A stretch of DNA of 64,000 nucleotides, from assembly GCA_020859985.1 (NCBI GenBank), contig JAJBVD010000035.1, forward strand, positions 1 to 64,000. The letters run 5' to 3'. A program made the translations under genes and the position numbers. This DNA comes from Clostridiales bacterium. GTDB lineage: Bacteria; Bacillota; Clostridia; Lachnospirales; Lachnospiraceae. Of this stretch, positions 44,563 to 52,671 are shown one piece after another; within the stretch, counting starts at the first letter, position 1, and every line of letters starts with the position of its first letter. A model generated the notes under the pieces. That model had not been told where the DNA came from and ran no database searches. It saw only the letters and a program-made list of their open reading frames with translations.

Positions 44563-45948
44563 TCATTCAGATTTCCAGCAAATGTGCCCGCCGCAGATGG
44601 TGTAGTGAATTTTGCCGTAAAGTTCCATGCCGGTGAACGGTGTGTTTTCCGATTTTGACTGATAATTACCCGCAACAAAGGTCTCGTCTGGATTGAATAT
44701 CACGAGGTCGGCCACGCTCCCGGGGCGGATAGTACCGTAGAGAGCGGAAGATGAGCCTGAATATTCTGATACAGATGGGACACTTTCTGATATGCAGGCG
44801 CTGTTGAGGAAGGCAGCGCTTGTAATGGATTCCGCAGCAGCGTACGGAACGGATGCAGCCCCTGGCTGTGCCTGACCATCGATGCGATATAGTCTGGCCG
44901 GATTGACTGTCATCTTTTCGAGCAGCTGCATCAGGGTGAGGTGACCGGGGCGCACGAGGTTGGTAATGCCAAGTGCCAATGAGGTCTCCAGTCCGATGAT
45001 GCCGCTCGGCGCCGCGAAGAAGTCTTCGCGGCTTTTTTCTTCTGTGCTGTGCGGCGCATGATCCGTCGCAATTACGTCGATCGTGCCGTCCTTTAATCCG
45101 GCGATGATGGCCTGCCGGTCCGTCTCTGTGCGCAGCGGCGGATTCATCTTGGCAAACGTTCCGTATTTTTCAACTGCCTCTTCTGTCAGAGAAAAATGAT
45201 GCGGTGTGGCCTCGGCGAACACCGGTGCACCGAGTTCTTTCGCCGTGCGGACAAGCGCGACAGACGCGGCGGAACTGATGTGCTGGATGTCGATCACGGC
45301 GCCTGTATGATGGGAGAGCATACAGTCGCGGGCAACCAGAATATCCTCGGCAATCGCCGGGGCAGTTTGGTTCTTCCCTGATTTTTCTATAAATACCGGA
45401 TCCTCCTCGTGAAAAGAGAGAGGCAGTCCCAAAGCTTTGGCGCGGCGCATGGCAGTTTCCACCAGCTTTGCGTCGCTAAGCGGAATCCCATCGTCCGTAA
45501 ACCCGCAGGCTCCGAGCGCAGCGAGAGTTTCAAACTCAGTCAGCTCCTGCCCTTTGAGATTTTTGGTGATGGCAGCCGCAAAGCGGATGCGGATATCTTC
45601 CTTTCCGGCGCGCGAAATCAGATCATTCAGCGTATCCGGATTGTCCACAGCCGGTTTTGTATTGGCCATGCAGACGACCGTGGTAAAGCCTCCGGCCGCG
45701 GCTGCGCACGCACCGGTGTGTAGGTCTTCTTTGTATGTGAATCCCGGATCGCGGAAGTGCACATGGACATCGATAAGGCCAGGCGCGACCACACAGGAAG
45801 AGGCGTCGATGATTTCCTCGCCGCCCTGTGCGTACAGCGCTGTTCCGGGGGCTGCTATTTCTGATATTTTCCCGTCTGTGATCCGAAGATCCGCATGGTA
45901 TTCTTCTTTACTGCCGGGGGAGAGTATGGTGCCATTCATTATTAACAT
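44563..45948 (-). CDS. pyrC: Dihydroorotase (PyrC, type I)
   Basis: 461 residues from ATG 45948 (AGGAG upstream on the minus strand). It closes carbamoyl-aspartate to dihydroorotate in pyrimidine synthesis. Metal ligands are DVHVHFRDPG (HxH), the metal-bridging Lys region, HHTGAVIDIQHISSA, and DHAPHSTEEK. The barrel is complete. An unusual Ser/Ala-rich insertion of about 40 residues (nt about 44735-44860) interrupts the C-terminal beta-sandwich, where relatives usually run straight from PG to ADLVIFN. It is isolated from other pyr genes. An AT-rich 180-bp gap separates it from the divergent tRNA-Arg. Confidence 0.94.
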   Translation of the reverse strand: MLIMNGTILSPGSKEEYHADLRITDGKISEIAAPGTALYAQGGEEIIDASSCVVAPGLIDVHVHFRDPGFTYKEDLHTGACAAAAGGFTTVVCMANTKPAVDNPDTLNDLISRAGKEDIRIRFAAAITKNLKGQELTEFETLAALGACGFTDDGIPLSDAKLVETAMRRAKALGLPLSFHEEDPVFIEKSGKNQTAPAIAEDILVARDCMLSHHTGAVIDIQHISSAASVALVRTAKELGAPVFAEATPHHFSLTEEAVEKYGTFAKMNPPLRTETDRQAIIAGLKDGTIDVIATDHAPHSTEEKSREDFFAAPSGIIGLETSLALGITNLVRPGHLTLMQLLEKMTVNPARLYRIDGQAQPGAASVPYAAAESITSAAFLNSACISESVPSVSEYSGSSSALYGTIRPGSVADLVIFNPDETFVAGNYQSKSENTPFTGMELYGKIHYTICGGHICWKSE

Positions 45949-46067
45949 ATGAAATTCTCCTGTAAAATCTTTTTGATTATTAAAATACCCCCATACATGA
46001 AGAAAAACAAGAGAAAACAATTGTTTTCTGTATATAATTTGAAATACTATATGCAGAAAATTTTTGC

Positions 46068-46096
46068 TTTACAATCCACGCGAAATATGCTACTAT
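46068..46096 (+). promoter_or_regulatory. Promoter of tRNA-Arg(CCG)
   Basis: TTTACA (46068-46073), 17-bp spacer, TACTAT (46091-46096), ending 29 bp before the tRNA. Confidence 0.75.
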
Positions 46097-46125
46097 AGCA
46101 TCTGCGCTGAAAAGCAAGCGCGGAT

Positions 46126-46198
46126 GCACCTGTAGCTCAGGGGATAGAGCAATGGTTTCCGGTACCATGTGCCAGGGGTTCGAATCCCTTCAGGTGCG
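46126..46198 (+). tRNA. tRNA-Arg (anticodon CCG)
   Basis: Cloverleaf with acceptor GCACCTG/CAGGTGC, D-stem GCTC/GAGC, anticodon stem ATGGT/ACCAT around TTCCGGT (anticodon CCG), and T-arm AGGGG-TTCGAAT-CCCTT. The discriminator is G and CCA is not encoded. It reads the CGG codon. Confidence 0.95.
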
Positions 46199-46207
46199 TT
46201 TATGATG

Positions 46208-46243
46208 ACTCCGGCAGGATGAGATGTCCTGCCGGAGTTTTTT
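46208..46243 (+). terminator. Terminator of tRNA-Arg(CCG)
   Basis: ACTCCGGCAGGA...TCCTGCCGGAGT, a perfect 12-bp stem followed by six T. Confidence 0.92.
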
Positions 46244-46289
46244 AATGCGCAGAGCCGGGCGAGTAGGAGAAAATTACCGTACTTGATTC

Positions 46290-46316
46290 GTAACTGTTCA
46301 GTACCTTCACAGTTAC
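46290..46316 (-). repeat. 27-bp GTAACTGT-family solo element (reverse orientation)
   Basis: Exact reverse complement of the 8500 copy. Flanks CTTGATTC (46282-46289) and CTCGATTC (46317-46324) match at 7 of 8, the clearest target duplication among the solo copies. Just before it, 46247-46267 resembles a deleted version of the hairpin element at 63494-63574. Confidence 0.85.
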
Positions 46317-46396
46317 CTCGATTCTTTCATATCCGACAACAATCTTAATATCTTCTGTTCTGAGAACAATATGGAAATCGCCAGTGTCAGAAAATA

Positions 46397-47323
46397 TCAT
46401 TTCTTCAGTTCGATTGCCGCGATGCTTAGCAGTTCAATATCGCGCCGGTAGCGGTATACACTGTCGGAGAGGACTTCCTCCGGGGCTACGTATTCCTGAT
46501 TGATCTCAGAGACGATGCTCTGCAGCCTTCCGGGGTCGTTTGCATTCCACCCTTGAACGGGAAGAAGCAGACATTCGTGGATACTGCTGGGCAGAACATA
46601 GAAATCGCTGCCGATCGCTTCTCCCGCGGAACGTAAGATATCATTGAAACAGATGCAGACTGCTCCGTTACACATATCCTCATTTGTCAGAATGTACATG
46701 GAAGAAGCCTCTACATCAGATGAGTCTTCGTCAGATGGGGAAAGCGGCGGCTCTTTAAGCTCTTCCATCAGTACGGACAAGGTTCCCATTTTCGGAGGAA
46801 GCAGCGCGCGTGTGTTTTCCATCGCCAGAGCATGCAGATTATCGTGACAGATCTCCCACATAGAAAGATGTGTGTCCTGCACGAGAATGCCTGCGCTTCC
46901 AAAAAGGCTGTTTTCCATCAGATAATAATAGACGACAGCCAGATCGAGAAAACGCTGATGTGGAACCTTCTGTAAAACAGTTTTATTTTTTTCGTAATTG
47001 ACTAGCCGGCAGACAATGTGGTCTTTGACCTGTCTGAAATCTGAATAGTAGGAGAGATCGAGCTTATCCTGCCTTCTGTATTTCCGGCAGAATGCCAGGA
47101 TTTCTTCGGCGATGGCATACATGCTTGTGCCGGCTAAAAATTCCTGATAGAAACTGTCAAGGTAGATGGCCGGCGCGACGTTTTCGCCCGGATAGAGGAT
47201 AGTCATGCTGTCCGTGGCCGGAAAATTCAGCTTTTGAACGTGATCGACACGAATCATTGCCTGGCTGTTGGTAAGTTCTTTTACTTCTTTCGTAATCTGT
47301 TCCAAAAAAATATTGTAATTCAA
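46397..47323 (-). CDS. DUF5688 family protein
   Basis: 308 residues if started at TTG 47323, which has an AAAGGCGG site 5 bp upstream on the minus strand. The frame stays open upstream to 47449 without a better start. Features resembling the DUF5688 family of Lachnospiraceae are NYNIFLEQITKEVKEL at the N-terminus, ILYPGENVAPAIYLDSFYQE in the middle and VLPSSIHECLLLP near the C-terminus. It is a soluble cytoplasmic protein of unknown function. An acidic Ser/Asp stretch (about residues 198-208) precedes the conserved C-terminal part. Confidence 0.75.
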   Translation of the reverse strand: MNYNIFLEQITKEVKELTNSQAMIRVDHVQKLNFPATDSMTILYPGENVAPAIYLDSFYQEFLAGTSMYAIAEEILAFCRKYRRQDKLDLSYYSDFRQVKDHIVCRLVNYEKNKTVLQKVPHQRFLDLAVVYYYLMENSLFGSAGILVQDTHLSMWEICHDNLHALAMENTRALLPPKMGTLSVLMEELKEPPLSPSDEDSSDVEASSMYILTNEDMCNGAVCICFNDILRSAGEAIGSDFYVLPSSIHECLLLPVQGWNANDPGRLQSIVSEINQEYVAPEEVLSDSVYRYRRDIELLSIAAIELKK

Positions 47324-47559
47324 ATAGACCGCCTTTCTGTTTGAACTGGCCTGCGATAAAAGGGGTTCGCTGGCTATGAAGTAATAAGAATCATACACCT
47401 GGAAACAGCACAAATTATAACATACAAAATCACATATATCAATATACAAAATTAAATAAATTTAAAATGAAATATAACCTATAAACTAGATACACAATAT
47501 ATAAAGATAAAAACGATATGCGTAGAAATGGAAGGGACGTATCTGGAATCCATCTATAG

Positions 47560-47599
47560 AAAAACACCACAAGGTGTTTAAATAATGGCCTTGTGGTGC
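47560..47599 (-). terminator. Terminator of efp (minus strand)
   Basis: On the minus strand, CACCACAAGG...CCTTGTGGTG followed by TTTTT, 20 bp after the efp stop. Confidence 0.88.
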
Positions 47600-47618
47600 T
47601 GTTTCACTGCTATGAACA

Positions 47619-48176
47619 TCAAACGCGGGAGAGGTACTCGCCTGTACGGGTGTCGATCTTGAGCTTGTCCCCGGTATTGACAAAGAGCGGAACGTATACA
47701 ACTGCGCCCGTCTCAACGGTAGCCGGCTTTGAAGCGCCGGTAGCTGTATCGCCCTTAAGACCCGGCTCGGTCTCTGTTACTTCAAGCTCGACAAAGAGAG
47801 GCGGCTCTACTGCAAATACATTGCCGTTGTGGGAACATACCTTCACCATTTCGTTCTCTTTTACAAACTTAAGCGCGTCGCCGATCGCATCCTGATTCAG
47901 ACCAATCTGATCGTAGGTCTCTGTATTCATAAAGTAGTAAAGATCTCCGTCGTTGTAGAGATACTGCATCTCCACGCGGTCAATTCGTGCCGTCGGGAAC
48001 TTCTCGGTCGGGCGGAAAGATTTCTCTACAACGCCGCCGTTGATAATATTCTTTAACTTTGTCCTGACGAACGCGGCCCCCTTGCCCGGCTTTACATGCT
48101 GGAATTCGATAATCTGATAAATACTTCCATCCATCTCGATGGTAATGCCGTTTCTAAAATCCCCTGCTAAAATCAT
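47619..48176 (-). CDS. efp: Elongation factor P
   Basis: 185 residues from ATG 48176, beginning [17 protein letters not shown]. It enters stalled ribosomes at the E site and speeds peptide bond formation at polyproline stretches. The loop [14 protein letters not shown] carries Lys32 at the modifiable tip. The C-terminal OB domains hold [16 protein letters not shown] and TGEYLSRV. An in-frame ATG 11 codons upstream would add GGDDD-type residues foreign to the family and lacks an SD, whereas AGGAGG precedes the chosen start. A promoter (TTGAAA, 17 bp, TAGAAT) lies at 48222-48250. Confidence 0.95.
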   Translation of the reverse strand: MILAGDFRNGITIEMDGSIYQIIEFQHVKPGKGAAFVRTKLKNIINGGVVEKSFRPTEKFPTARIDRVEMQYLYNDGDLYYFMNTETYDQIGLNQDAIGDALKFVKENEMVKVCSHNGNVFAVEPPLFVELEVTETEPGLKGDTATGASKPATVETGAVVYVPLFVNTGDKLKIDTRTGEYLSRV

Positions 48177-48221
48177 GTCGTCGTCTCCTCCTGAAAAAAA
48201 TGAACTCAAACTATCTGCTTC

Positions 48222-48250
48222 ATTCTACCGTATTCGATTCCTTTTTTCAA
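48222..48250 (-). promoter_or_regulatory. Promoter of efp
   Basis: On the minus strand, TTGAAA (48250-48245), 17-bp spacer, TAGAAT (48227-48222). It is about 45 nt from the efp start. Confidence 0.75.
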
Positions 48251-48338
48251 CTGTTTTCTTCTTCAAAATATATATTTCCTTAAGAAATGCCTGTTTACAT
48301 ATTCCCGCAATTATGCTAAACTCATACATAGTTTATGT

Positions 48339-48470
48339 GTAACTGTTTAGTACAGTACCTCGCACTTGCTGCGAGGTACGTATGAAAATGTATATTATAC
48401 AGGGAAAAGGCCCATCGCGACGCGATTTTAAATGGGCTTTTCCCCGTAACTGTGAAGGTACTGAACAGTT
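48339..48470 (+). mobile_element. MITE-like element, copy 2 (132 bp) with perfect 8-bp target duplication
   Basis: The left end GTAACTGTTTAGTAC is inverted at the right end as GTACTGAACAGTTAC (one mismatch). The element is bounded on both sides by GTTTATGT (48331-48338 and 48471-48478), a perfect direct repeat. The interior holds hairpin GTACCTCGCA/TGCGAGGTAC, a GGGAAAAG/CTTTTCCC stem with an inner CGCGACGCG loop region, and the 27-bp right-end unit (48444-48470). It has no coding capacity. It lies in the divergent region between efp and the SH3 gene. Confidence 0.88.
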
Positions 48471-48520
48471 ACGTTTATGTGGTATTGGGGATGACCACGA
48501 TCAGGGAGGGGCCTAGAGAC

Positions 48521-49492
48521 ATGTTGGATACGATCAGAGAATGGATATCAGACAATCTTCGTTATATTTTGCTTGGACTGGCAATTATTCTACTTATTAT
48601 AATTGCTTTTTTTGCGGTTCGTCTGGTGACACACATCGGTACAGGCGGCAGCACGAAGAAGACTGTTGAGCAGGAGACAGATGCACAGACTGAGGCAGAT
48701 ACGGATGCTGTCATCACGGTTGAGACGCTCGTACAGAATCAGACGGATGTGCTGACAGTTGCCACCTCTTATTGGAACGCGATCGGCGATCTGGATTTTG
48801 ATACGCTGGAGACACTGTGCGGCAAGACCTTTGATGAGGATGCGCAGGCGACTGTGGAAGCGATGGATGTGGCAGTCGAGTCTTACAATGACATTATGAC
48901 CTATTCAAAGTCAGGCGTTACGGATGGTTCTTATGTGGTGTATGTCTATATGGAGCTGAAGCTGACGGGCATTGAGACGGAAGCGCCGACACTCCGGCAG
49001 ATGTACCTGCAGCCGGATTCCGATGGCACACTGCTGGTGGTGCAGTCTGAGGACTATACGACAGAGATCACCTCTTATATACAGGAGCGGCAGACCGATT
49101 CAGATGTACAGGCTCTGATTCAGGATGTCAGTGAGACACTGGATGAGAGATGTGAGGCGGATGAGGATCTGAAGGCATATATTGAGTCCAGAACGACTAC
49201 GACGAGTTCCTCTGATTCTGACGATGATTCGGATTCAGATTCCGATGATGATTCCTCGGATTCGGGAGACAGCTCTGAAGCGGCATTGGGAACGATGGTG
49301 ACGACTACCGGTGTGAATATCCGCAGTGAAGCTTCTGCAGACAGCGAGAAGCTTGGTTCTCTGGTGGCCGGATCGCAGGTGGAAGTCACAGAGAATCTTG
49401 ACGACGGATGGTCTAAGATTACTTATGTGGATTCTTCGGGCAGTACGGTAGAAGGATATGTGATGACTCAGTATCTGACGTCGGCAGGCTGA
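48521..49492 (+). CDS. Membrane-anchored protein with C-terminal SH3 (SH3b) domain
   Basis: About 323 residues from ATG 48521 (GGGAGGGG upstream); upstream in-frame ATGs fall in or next to the inserted element. One N-terminal membrane helix (ILLGLAIILLIIIAFFAV, about 14-32) is followed by an acidic Thr-rich stalk, an extracellular domain of about 120 residues related to lipoprotein-like domains (VATSYWNAIGDLDFDTLETL), and a Ser/Asp repeat linker (about 246-268). The bacterial SH3 domain comes last (VTTTGVNIRSEASADSEKLG, GSQVEV, EGYVMTQYL). SH3b domains typically bind cell-wall peptides. Its upstream region has been invaded by the mobile element at 48339-48470. Confidence 0.85.
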   Translation: MLDTIREWISDNLRYILLGLAIILLIIIAFFAVRLVTHIGTGGSTKKTVEQETDAQTEADTDAVITVETLVQNQTDVLTVATSYWNAIGDLDFDTLETLCGKTFDEDAQATVEAMDVAVESYNDIMTYSKSGVTDGSYVVYVYMELKLTGIETEAPTLRQMYLQPDSDGTLLVVQSEDYTTEITSYIQERQTDSDVQALIQDVSETLDERCEADEDLKAYIESRTTTTSSSDSDDDSDSDSDDDSSDSGDSSEAALGTMVTTTGVNIRSEASADSEKLGSLVAGSQVEVTENLDDGWSKITYVDSSGSTVEGYVMTQYLTSAG

Positions 49493-49560
49493 TATGCGTG
49501 TGACATGTGGTAGGAAGATTCTATCTGATTTAAGGATAGACAATGATTAACGAAGGACAA

Positions 49561-49593
49561 AGGAGCAGTGGAGAATATTCATTGCTCCTTTTT
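49561..49593 (+). terminator. Terminator of the SH3-domain gene
   Basis: AGGAGCAGTG...CATTGCTCCT, a 10-bp stem with one G-T pair, followed by five T. Confidence 0.88.
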
Positions 49594-49695
49594 CTGACTT
49601 TGGATTGCCAACCTTTTTCTTGTTTCCTTATTTGAAGTATGGTACAATGAAAACCGCGCATGCAAGAATCGCTGCCGTTTATAATAGGATGTATT

Positions 49696-50472
49696 ATGAA
49701 TGAGAAAATGCAAAAGAACGTACAGGCTGACATCGTGGGAGATGCAGTCCGTTTGAATAAATTTATGAGTGATGCTGGTTACTGTTCCAGACGGGAAGCA
49801 GATCGTATGATTGAAGCCGGCCGGGTGACCGTTGACGGAGCAGAAGCCGTGATGGGGCAGAAGGTTTTCCCCTGGCAGGAAGTTCGGGCGGATGGTGAAT
49901 TGCTGACCCGGGAAGAAGAGAGAATCCTTTTGGCGGTGAATAAGCCGGTGGGCGTCGTCTGTACGACGGACACACGCTGGGGGGATACTACCATATACGA
50001 TCTGCTCAGTTATCCGAAACGCGTTTTTTCCATTGGCCGTCTTGATAAGTCGTCGGAAGGACTTCTTTTGATGACAAACTGTGGCGATCTGGTAAATAAA
50101 ATGATGCGCCCGGGGAATGCTCATGAAAAAGAGTATATTGTTGACGTGGATCATGAACTGCGGCCCGATTTTTTGCGCCAGATGTCGGAAGGGGTATATT
50201 TGAGAGACCTGGAAGTCCGCACACTTCCATGCAGGATTTTTCAGTTAGGAAAGAAGCGTTTTCGGATCATTCTGACGCAGGGGCTGAACCGACAGATCAG
50301 GCGGATGTGCGGAGAACTGGACTATCGGGTGACCGCGCTGAAGCGTGTGCGTGTGATGAATATTGAGCTGGGCGACTTAAAGCCCGGAGCATACCGGCCG
50401 GTGAGCCCGGATGAATATAGAACTATGATGGAGCTGCTGCGGAATTCTAAAAATCCGGGTGCAAGTCAGTAA
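49696..50472 (+). CDS. Pseudouridine synthase, RluB/RluE/RluF family
   Basis: 258 residues from ATG 49696 (AGGATG upstream). The N-terminal S4 RNA-binding domain (VRLNKFMSDAGYCSRREADRMIEAGRVTVDG) precedes the RsuA/RluB-type catalytic domain with LLAVNKPVGVVCTT, the catalytic Asp in SIGRLDKSSEGLLLMTN, NAHEKEYIVDV and LTQGLNRQIRRMCGEL. The tail LKPGAYRPVSPDEY resembles RluF. It isomerises uridine in 23S rRNA; the exact position cannot be deduced by eye. Confidence 0.92.
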   Translation: MNEKMQKNVQADIVGDAVRLNKFMSDAGYCSRREADRMIEAGRVTVDGAEAVMGQKVFPWQEVRADGELLTREEERILLAVNKPVGVVCTTDTRWGDTTIYDLLSYPKRVFSIGRLDKSSEGLLLMTNCGDLVNKMMRPGNAHEKEYIVDVDHELRPDFLRQMSEGVYLRDLEVRTLPCRIFQLGKKRFRIILTQGLNRQIRRMCGELDYRVTALKRVRVMNIELGDLKPGAYRPVSPDEYRTMMELLRNSKNPGASQ

Positions 50473-50613
50473 TCTGCTCTGAAACTGGCGGACAGCCGGA
50501 TGATAATTCATAGGGAATATTATATTTCATGTTCATTCGGAAAGAAGACAGCCGGCATTTCGGTAAGCAAGATATAAGCAGGTTATAGATAGGGAAAGGA
50601 TTTTAGACAGATT

Positions 50614-52605
50614 ATGGATCAAAAGCTGGAACGGATGAAAGAGCTTTCAGCCATTTTGAAAAAGGCGTCCAGAGCCTATTATCAGGAAGATGCGGAGATT
50701 ATGAGCAATCTGGAATACGACCGCCTTTATGATGAACTTGTGAAGCTGGAAAAGGAGACCGGCACTGTGCTGGCCGGAAGTCCGACCGTGTCTGTCGGAT
50801 ATGAGGCGCTGGATTCGCTGCCGAGGGAGCGTCATGAAGCGCCGATGCTTTCTCTGGATAAAACGAAGTCCACGGAGGATTTGGCAGCATTTGCCGGAGA
50901 GCATGAGATCCTGCTCTCCTGGAAGCTGGACGGGCTTACGGTGGTTCTGACCTATCAGGGCGGCGAGCTTGTGAAAGCGGTCACGCGCGGCAATGGTGAG
51001 ATTGGCGAGGTAATTACGAACAACGCGAAGGTGTTTCAGAACATTCCGTTGCGCATTTCCTATCAGGGAGAGCTGATCCTGCGGGGTGAGGCGATCATTA
51101 CGTATCCGGAATTTGAGAAGATCAATGAAGAAATTGACGATGCGGATGCACGCTATAAGAACCCGAGGAACCTCTGCAGCGGCTCTGTTCGCCAGTTAAA
51201 TAATGAGATTACGGCAAAAAGACATGTACGGTTTTACGCGTTTGCGCTTGTGAAAGCGGACGGCGTGGATTTTAAGAATTCCAGAAGCGAGCAGCTCGAA
51301 TGGCTGAAACGGCAGGGCTTTGAGGCAGTTGAATACAAAAAGGTCACTGCAGCTCAGGTGGCGGATACGGTAGCCTGGTTTGCGGAGAAGATACAGCATT
51401 ATGAGGTGCCATCCGACGGGCTGGTGGCGCTCTATGAGAATATTTCCTATGGGCAGTCGCTCGGGCACACAGCGAAGTTTCCGCGTGATTCGATCGCGTT
51501 CAAATGGAAGGATGAGACGAGAGAGACGCGGCTTCTGGAGATTGAATGGAGCCCTTCGCGCACCGGTTTGATCAATCCGGTGGCAATCTTTGAGCCTGTC
51601 GAGCTGGAGGGCAGTACGGTCAGCCGTGCAAGTGTGCACAATTTAAGCGTGATGAAGTCCTTGCAGCTGGGCATCGGAGATCAGATCACGGTTTATAAGG
51701 CCAATATGATCATCCCGCAGATCGCGGAGAACCTGACGCGCAGCGGGAAGATGGATATTCCGAAGGTCTGTCCGGCCTGCGGCGGCGCGACCGAGATTCG
51801 CAGATCCGTACAGGGCGAGGCGGATGCGGTGGAGACTTTGTACTGCACGAACGGGCAGTGCAGCGCGAAGAAGATCAAGGCGTTTACGCTGTTTGTAAGC
51901 CGTGACGCGCTGAACATCGAGGGACTTTCTGAGGCAACGCTGGAAAAATTTATCGGACACGGTTTCATCCACACATTTGCAGATGTGTTTCATCTTATGG
52001 AGCATCGGGATGAGATTGTCGTCATGGAAGGCTTTGGAGAAAAATCCTATGCCAATCTGATCCAGAGTACGGAGAAAGCGCGTGTTACAACACTTCCCCG
52101 TTTGATCTATGGCCTTGGCATACCGAATATCGGTGTGGCGAACGCGAAGCTGATCTGCCGTCATTTTGATCAGGATCTCGATCGTATCCGTACGGCGGAT
52201 CTGGAAGAGCTGGATTCAATCGAGGGGCTGGGTGATGTGATCGCCGGTTCGGTCGCGGACTATTTTGCGGATGAGGACAATATGCGGCAGCTTGACCGGC
52301 TGCTTGCAGAGCTGCAGATTGAAAAGCCGCTGGAGAACAGTGCCGGCCAGAGCCTTTCCGGGAAGACCTTTGTCGTTACCGGAAGCGTTGAGCGGTTTGC
52401 AAACCGCAATGAGCTGAAAGCATTTGTGGAAGAGCGCGGCGGCAAGGTGACCGGCAGTGTGACGAAAAAGACGGATTATCTGATCAACAATGATACGACG
52501 TCCAATTCCACAAAGAATAAAAAAGCAAAAGAGCTGGGAATACCGATTCTCTCTGAGGAGGATTTTCTGAAATTGACTGACGGACAGGAAACTGAGCTGT
52601 CATAA
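50614..52605 (+). CDS. ligA: NAD-dependent DNA ligase (LigA), divergent at cofactor residues
   Basis: This 663-residue protein has full LigA architecture: domain Ia (about 1-65), adenylation domain with nucleophile KLDG (in SWKLDGLTV), OB fold, four-Cys zinc finger (CPAC...CTNGQC), helix-hairpin-helix and C-terminal BRCT (LSGKTFVVTGSVERFANRNEL). Several residues shown essential in E. coli LigA differ: the domain Ia segment reads AYYQEDAEIMSNLEYD, so His23 and Asp32 correspond to Tyr and Asn; the Glu two before the nucleophile is Ser; RGDG is RGNG; and the Lys290 position in GLVALYEN is Leu. Lys314 (IAFKWKD) and Glu173 (LRGEA) are kept. It may be a second, specialised ligase (inference). Confidence 0.9.
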   Translation: MDQKLERMKELSAILKKASRAYYQEDAEIMSNLEYDRLYDELVKLEKETGTVLAGSPTVSVGYEALDSLPRERHEAPMLSLDKTKSTEDLAAFAGEHEILLSWKLDGLTVVLTYQGGELVKAVTRGNGEIGEVITNNAKVFQNIPLRISYQGELILRGEAIITYPEFEKINEEIDDADARYKNPRNLCSGSVRQLNNEITAKRHVRFYAFALVKADGVDFKNSRSEQLEWLKRQGFEAVEYKKVTAAQVADTVAWFAEKIQHYEVPSDGLVALYENISYGQSLGHTAKFPRDSIAFKWKDETRETRLLEIEWSPSRTGLINPVAIFEPVELEGSTVSRASVHNLSVMKSLQLGIGDQITVYKANMIIPQIAENLTRSGKMDIPKVCPACGGATEIRRSVQGEADAVETLYCTNGQCSAKKIKAFTLFVSRDALNIEGLSEATLEKFIGHGFIHTFADVFHLMEHRDEIVVMEGFGEKSYANLIQSTEKARVTTLPRLIYGLGIPNIGVANAKLICRHFDQDLDRIRTADLEELDSIEGLGDVIAGSVADYFADEDNMRQLDRLLAELQIEKPLENSAGQSLSGKTFVVTGSVERFANRNELKAFVEERGGKVTGSVTKKTDYLINNDTTSNSTKNKKAKELGIPILSEEDFLKLTDGQETELS

Positions 52606-52617
52606 GGTGTTTGCGAT

Positions 52618-52641
52618 GATAACTGTGTTTATACAGTTATC
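52618..52641. repeat. Palindrome GATAACTGT...ACAGTTATC upstream of metA
   Basis: A 24-bp palindrome with 9-bp perfect arms between ligA and metA. The arms resemble the GTAACTGT family, but the flanks show no direct repeat and there is no T tract. It may be a diverged element or an operator. No SAM riboswitch or T-box fits in the 66-bp gap. Confidence 0.5.
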
Positions 52642-52671
52642 GGTGATTTACATGAAGGAGGAAACTGACCG

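Noticed and set aside
46126-46316. Integrated genomic island at tRNA-Arg(CCG)
   Set aside because: Repeats lie downstream of the tRNA but there is no integrase gene and no duplicated tRNA 3' end within the window.
52606-52671. SAM riboswitch or T-box for metA
   Set aside because: The 66-bp gap is too short and contains only a 24-bp palindrome.
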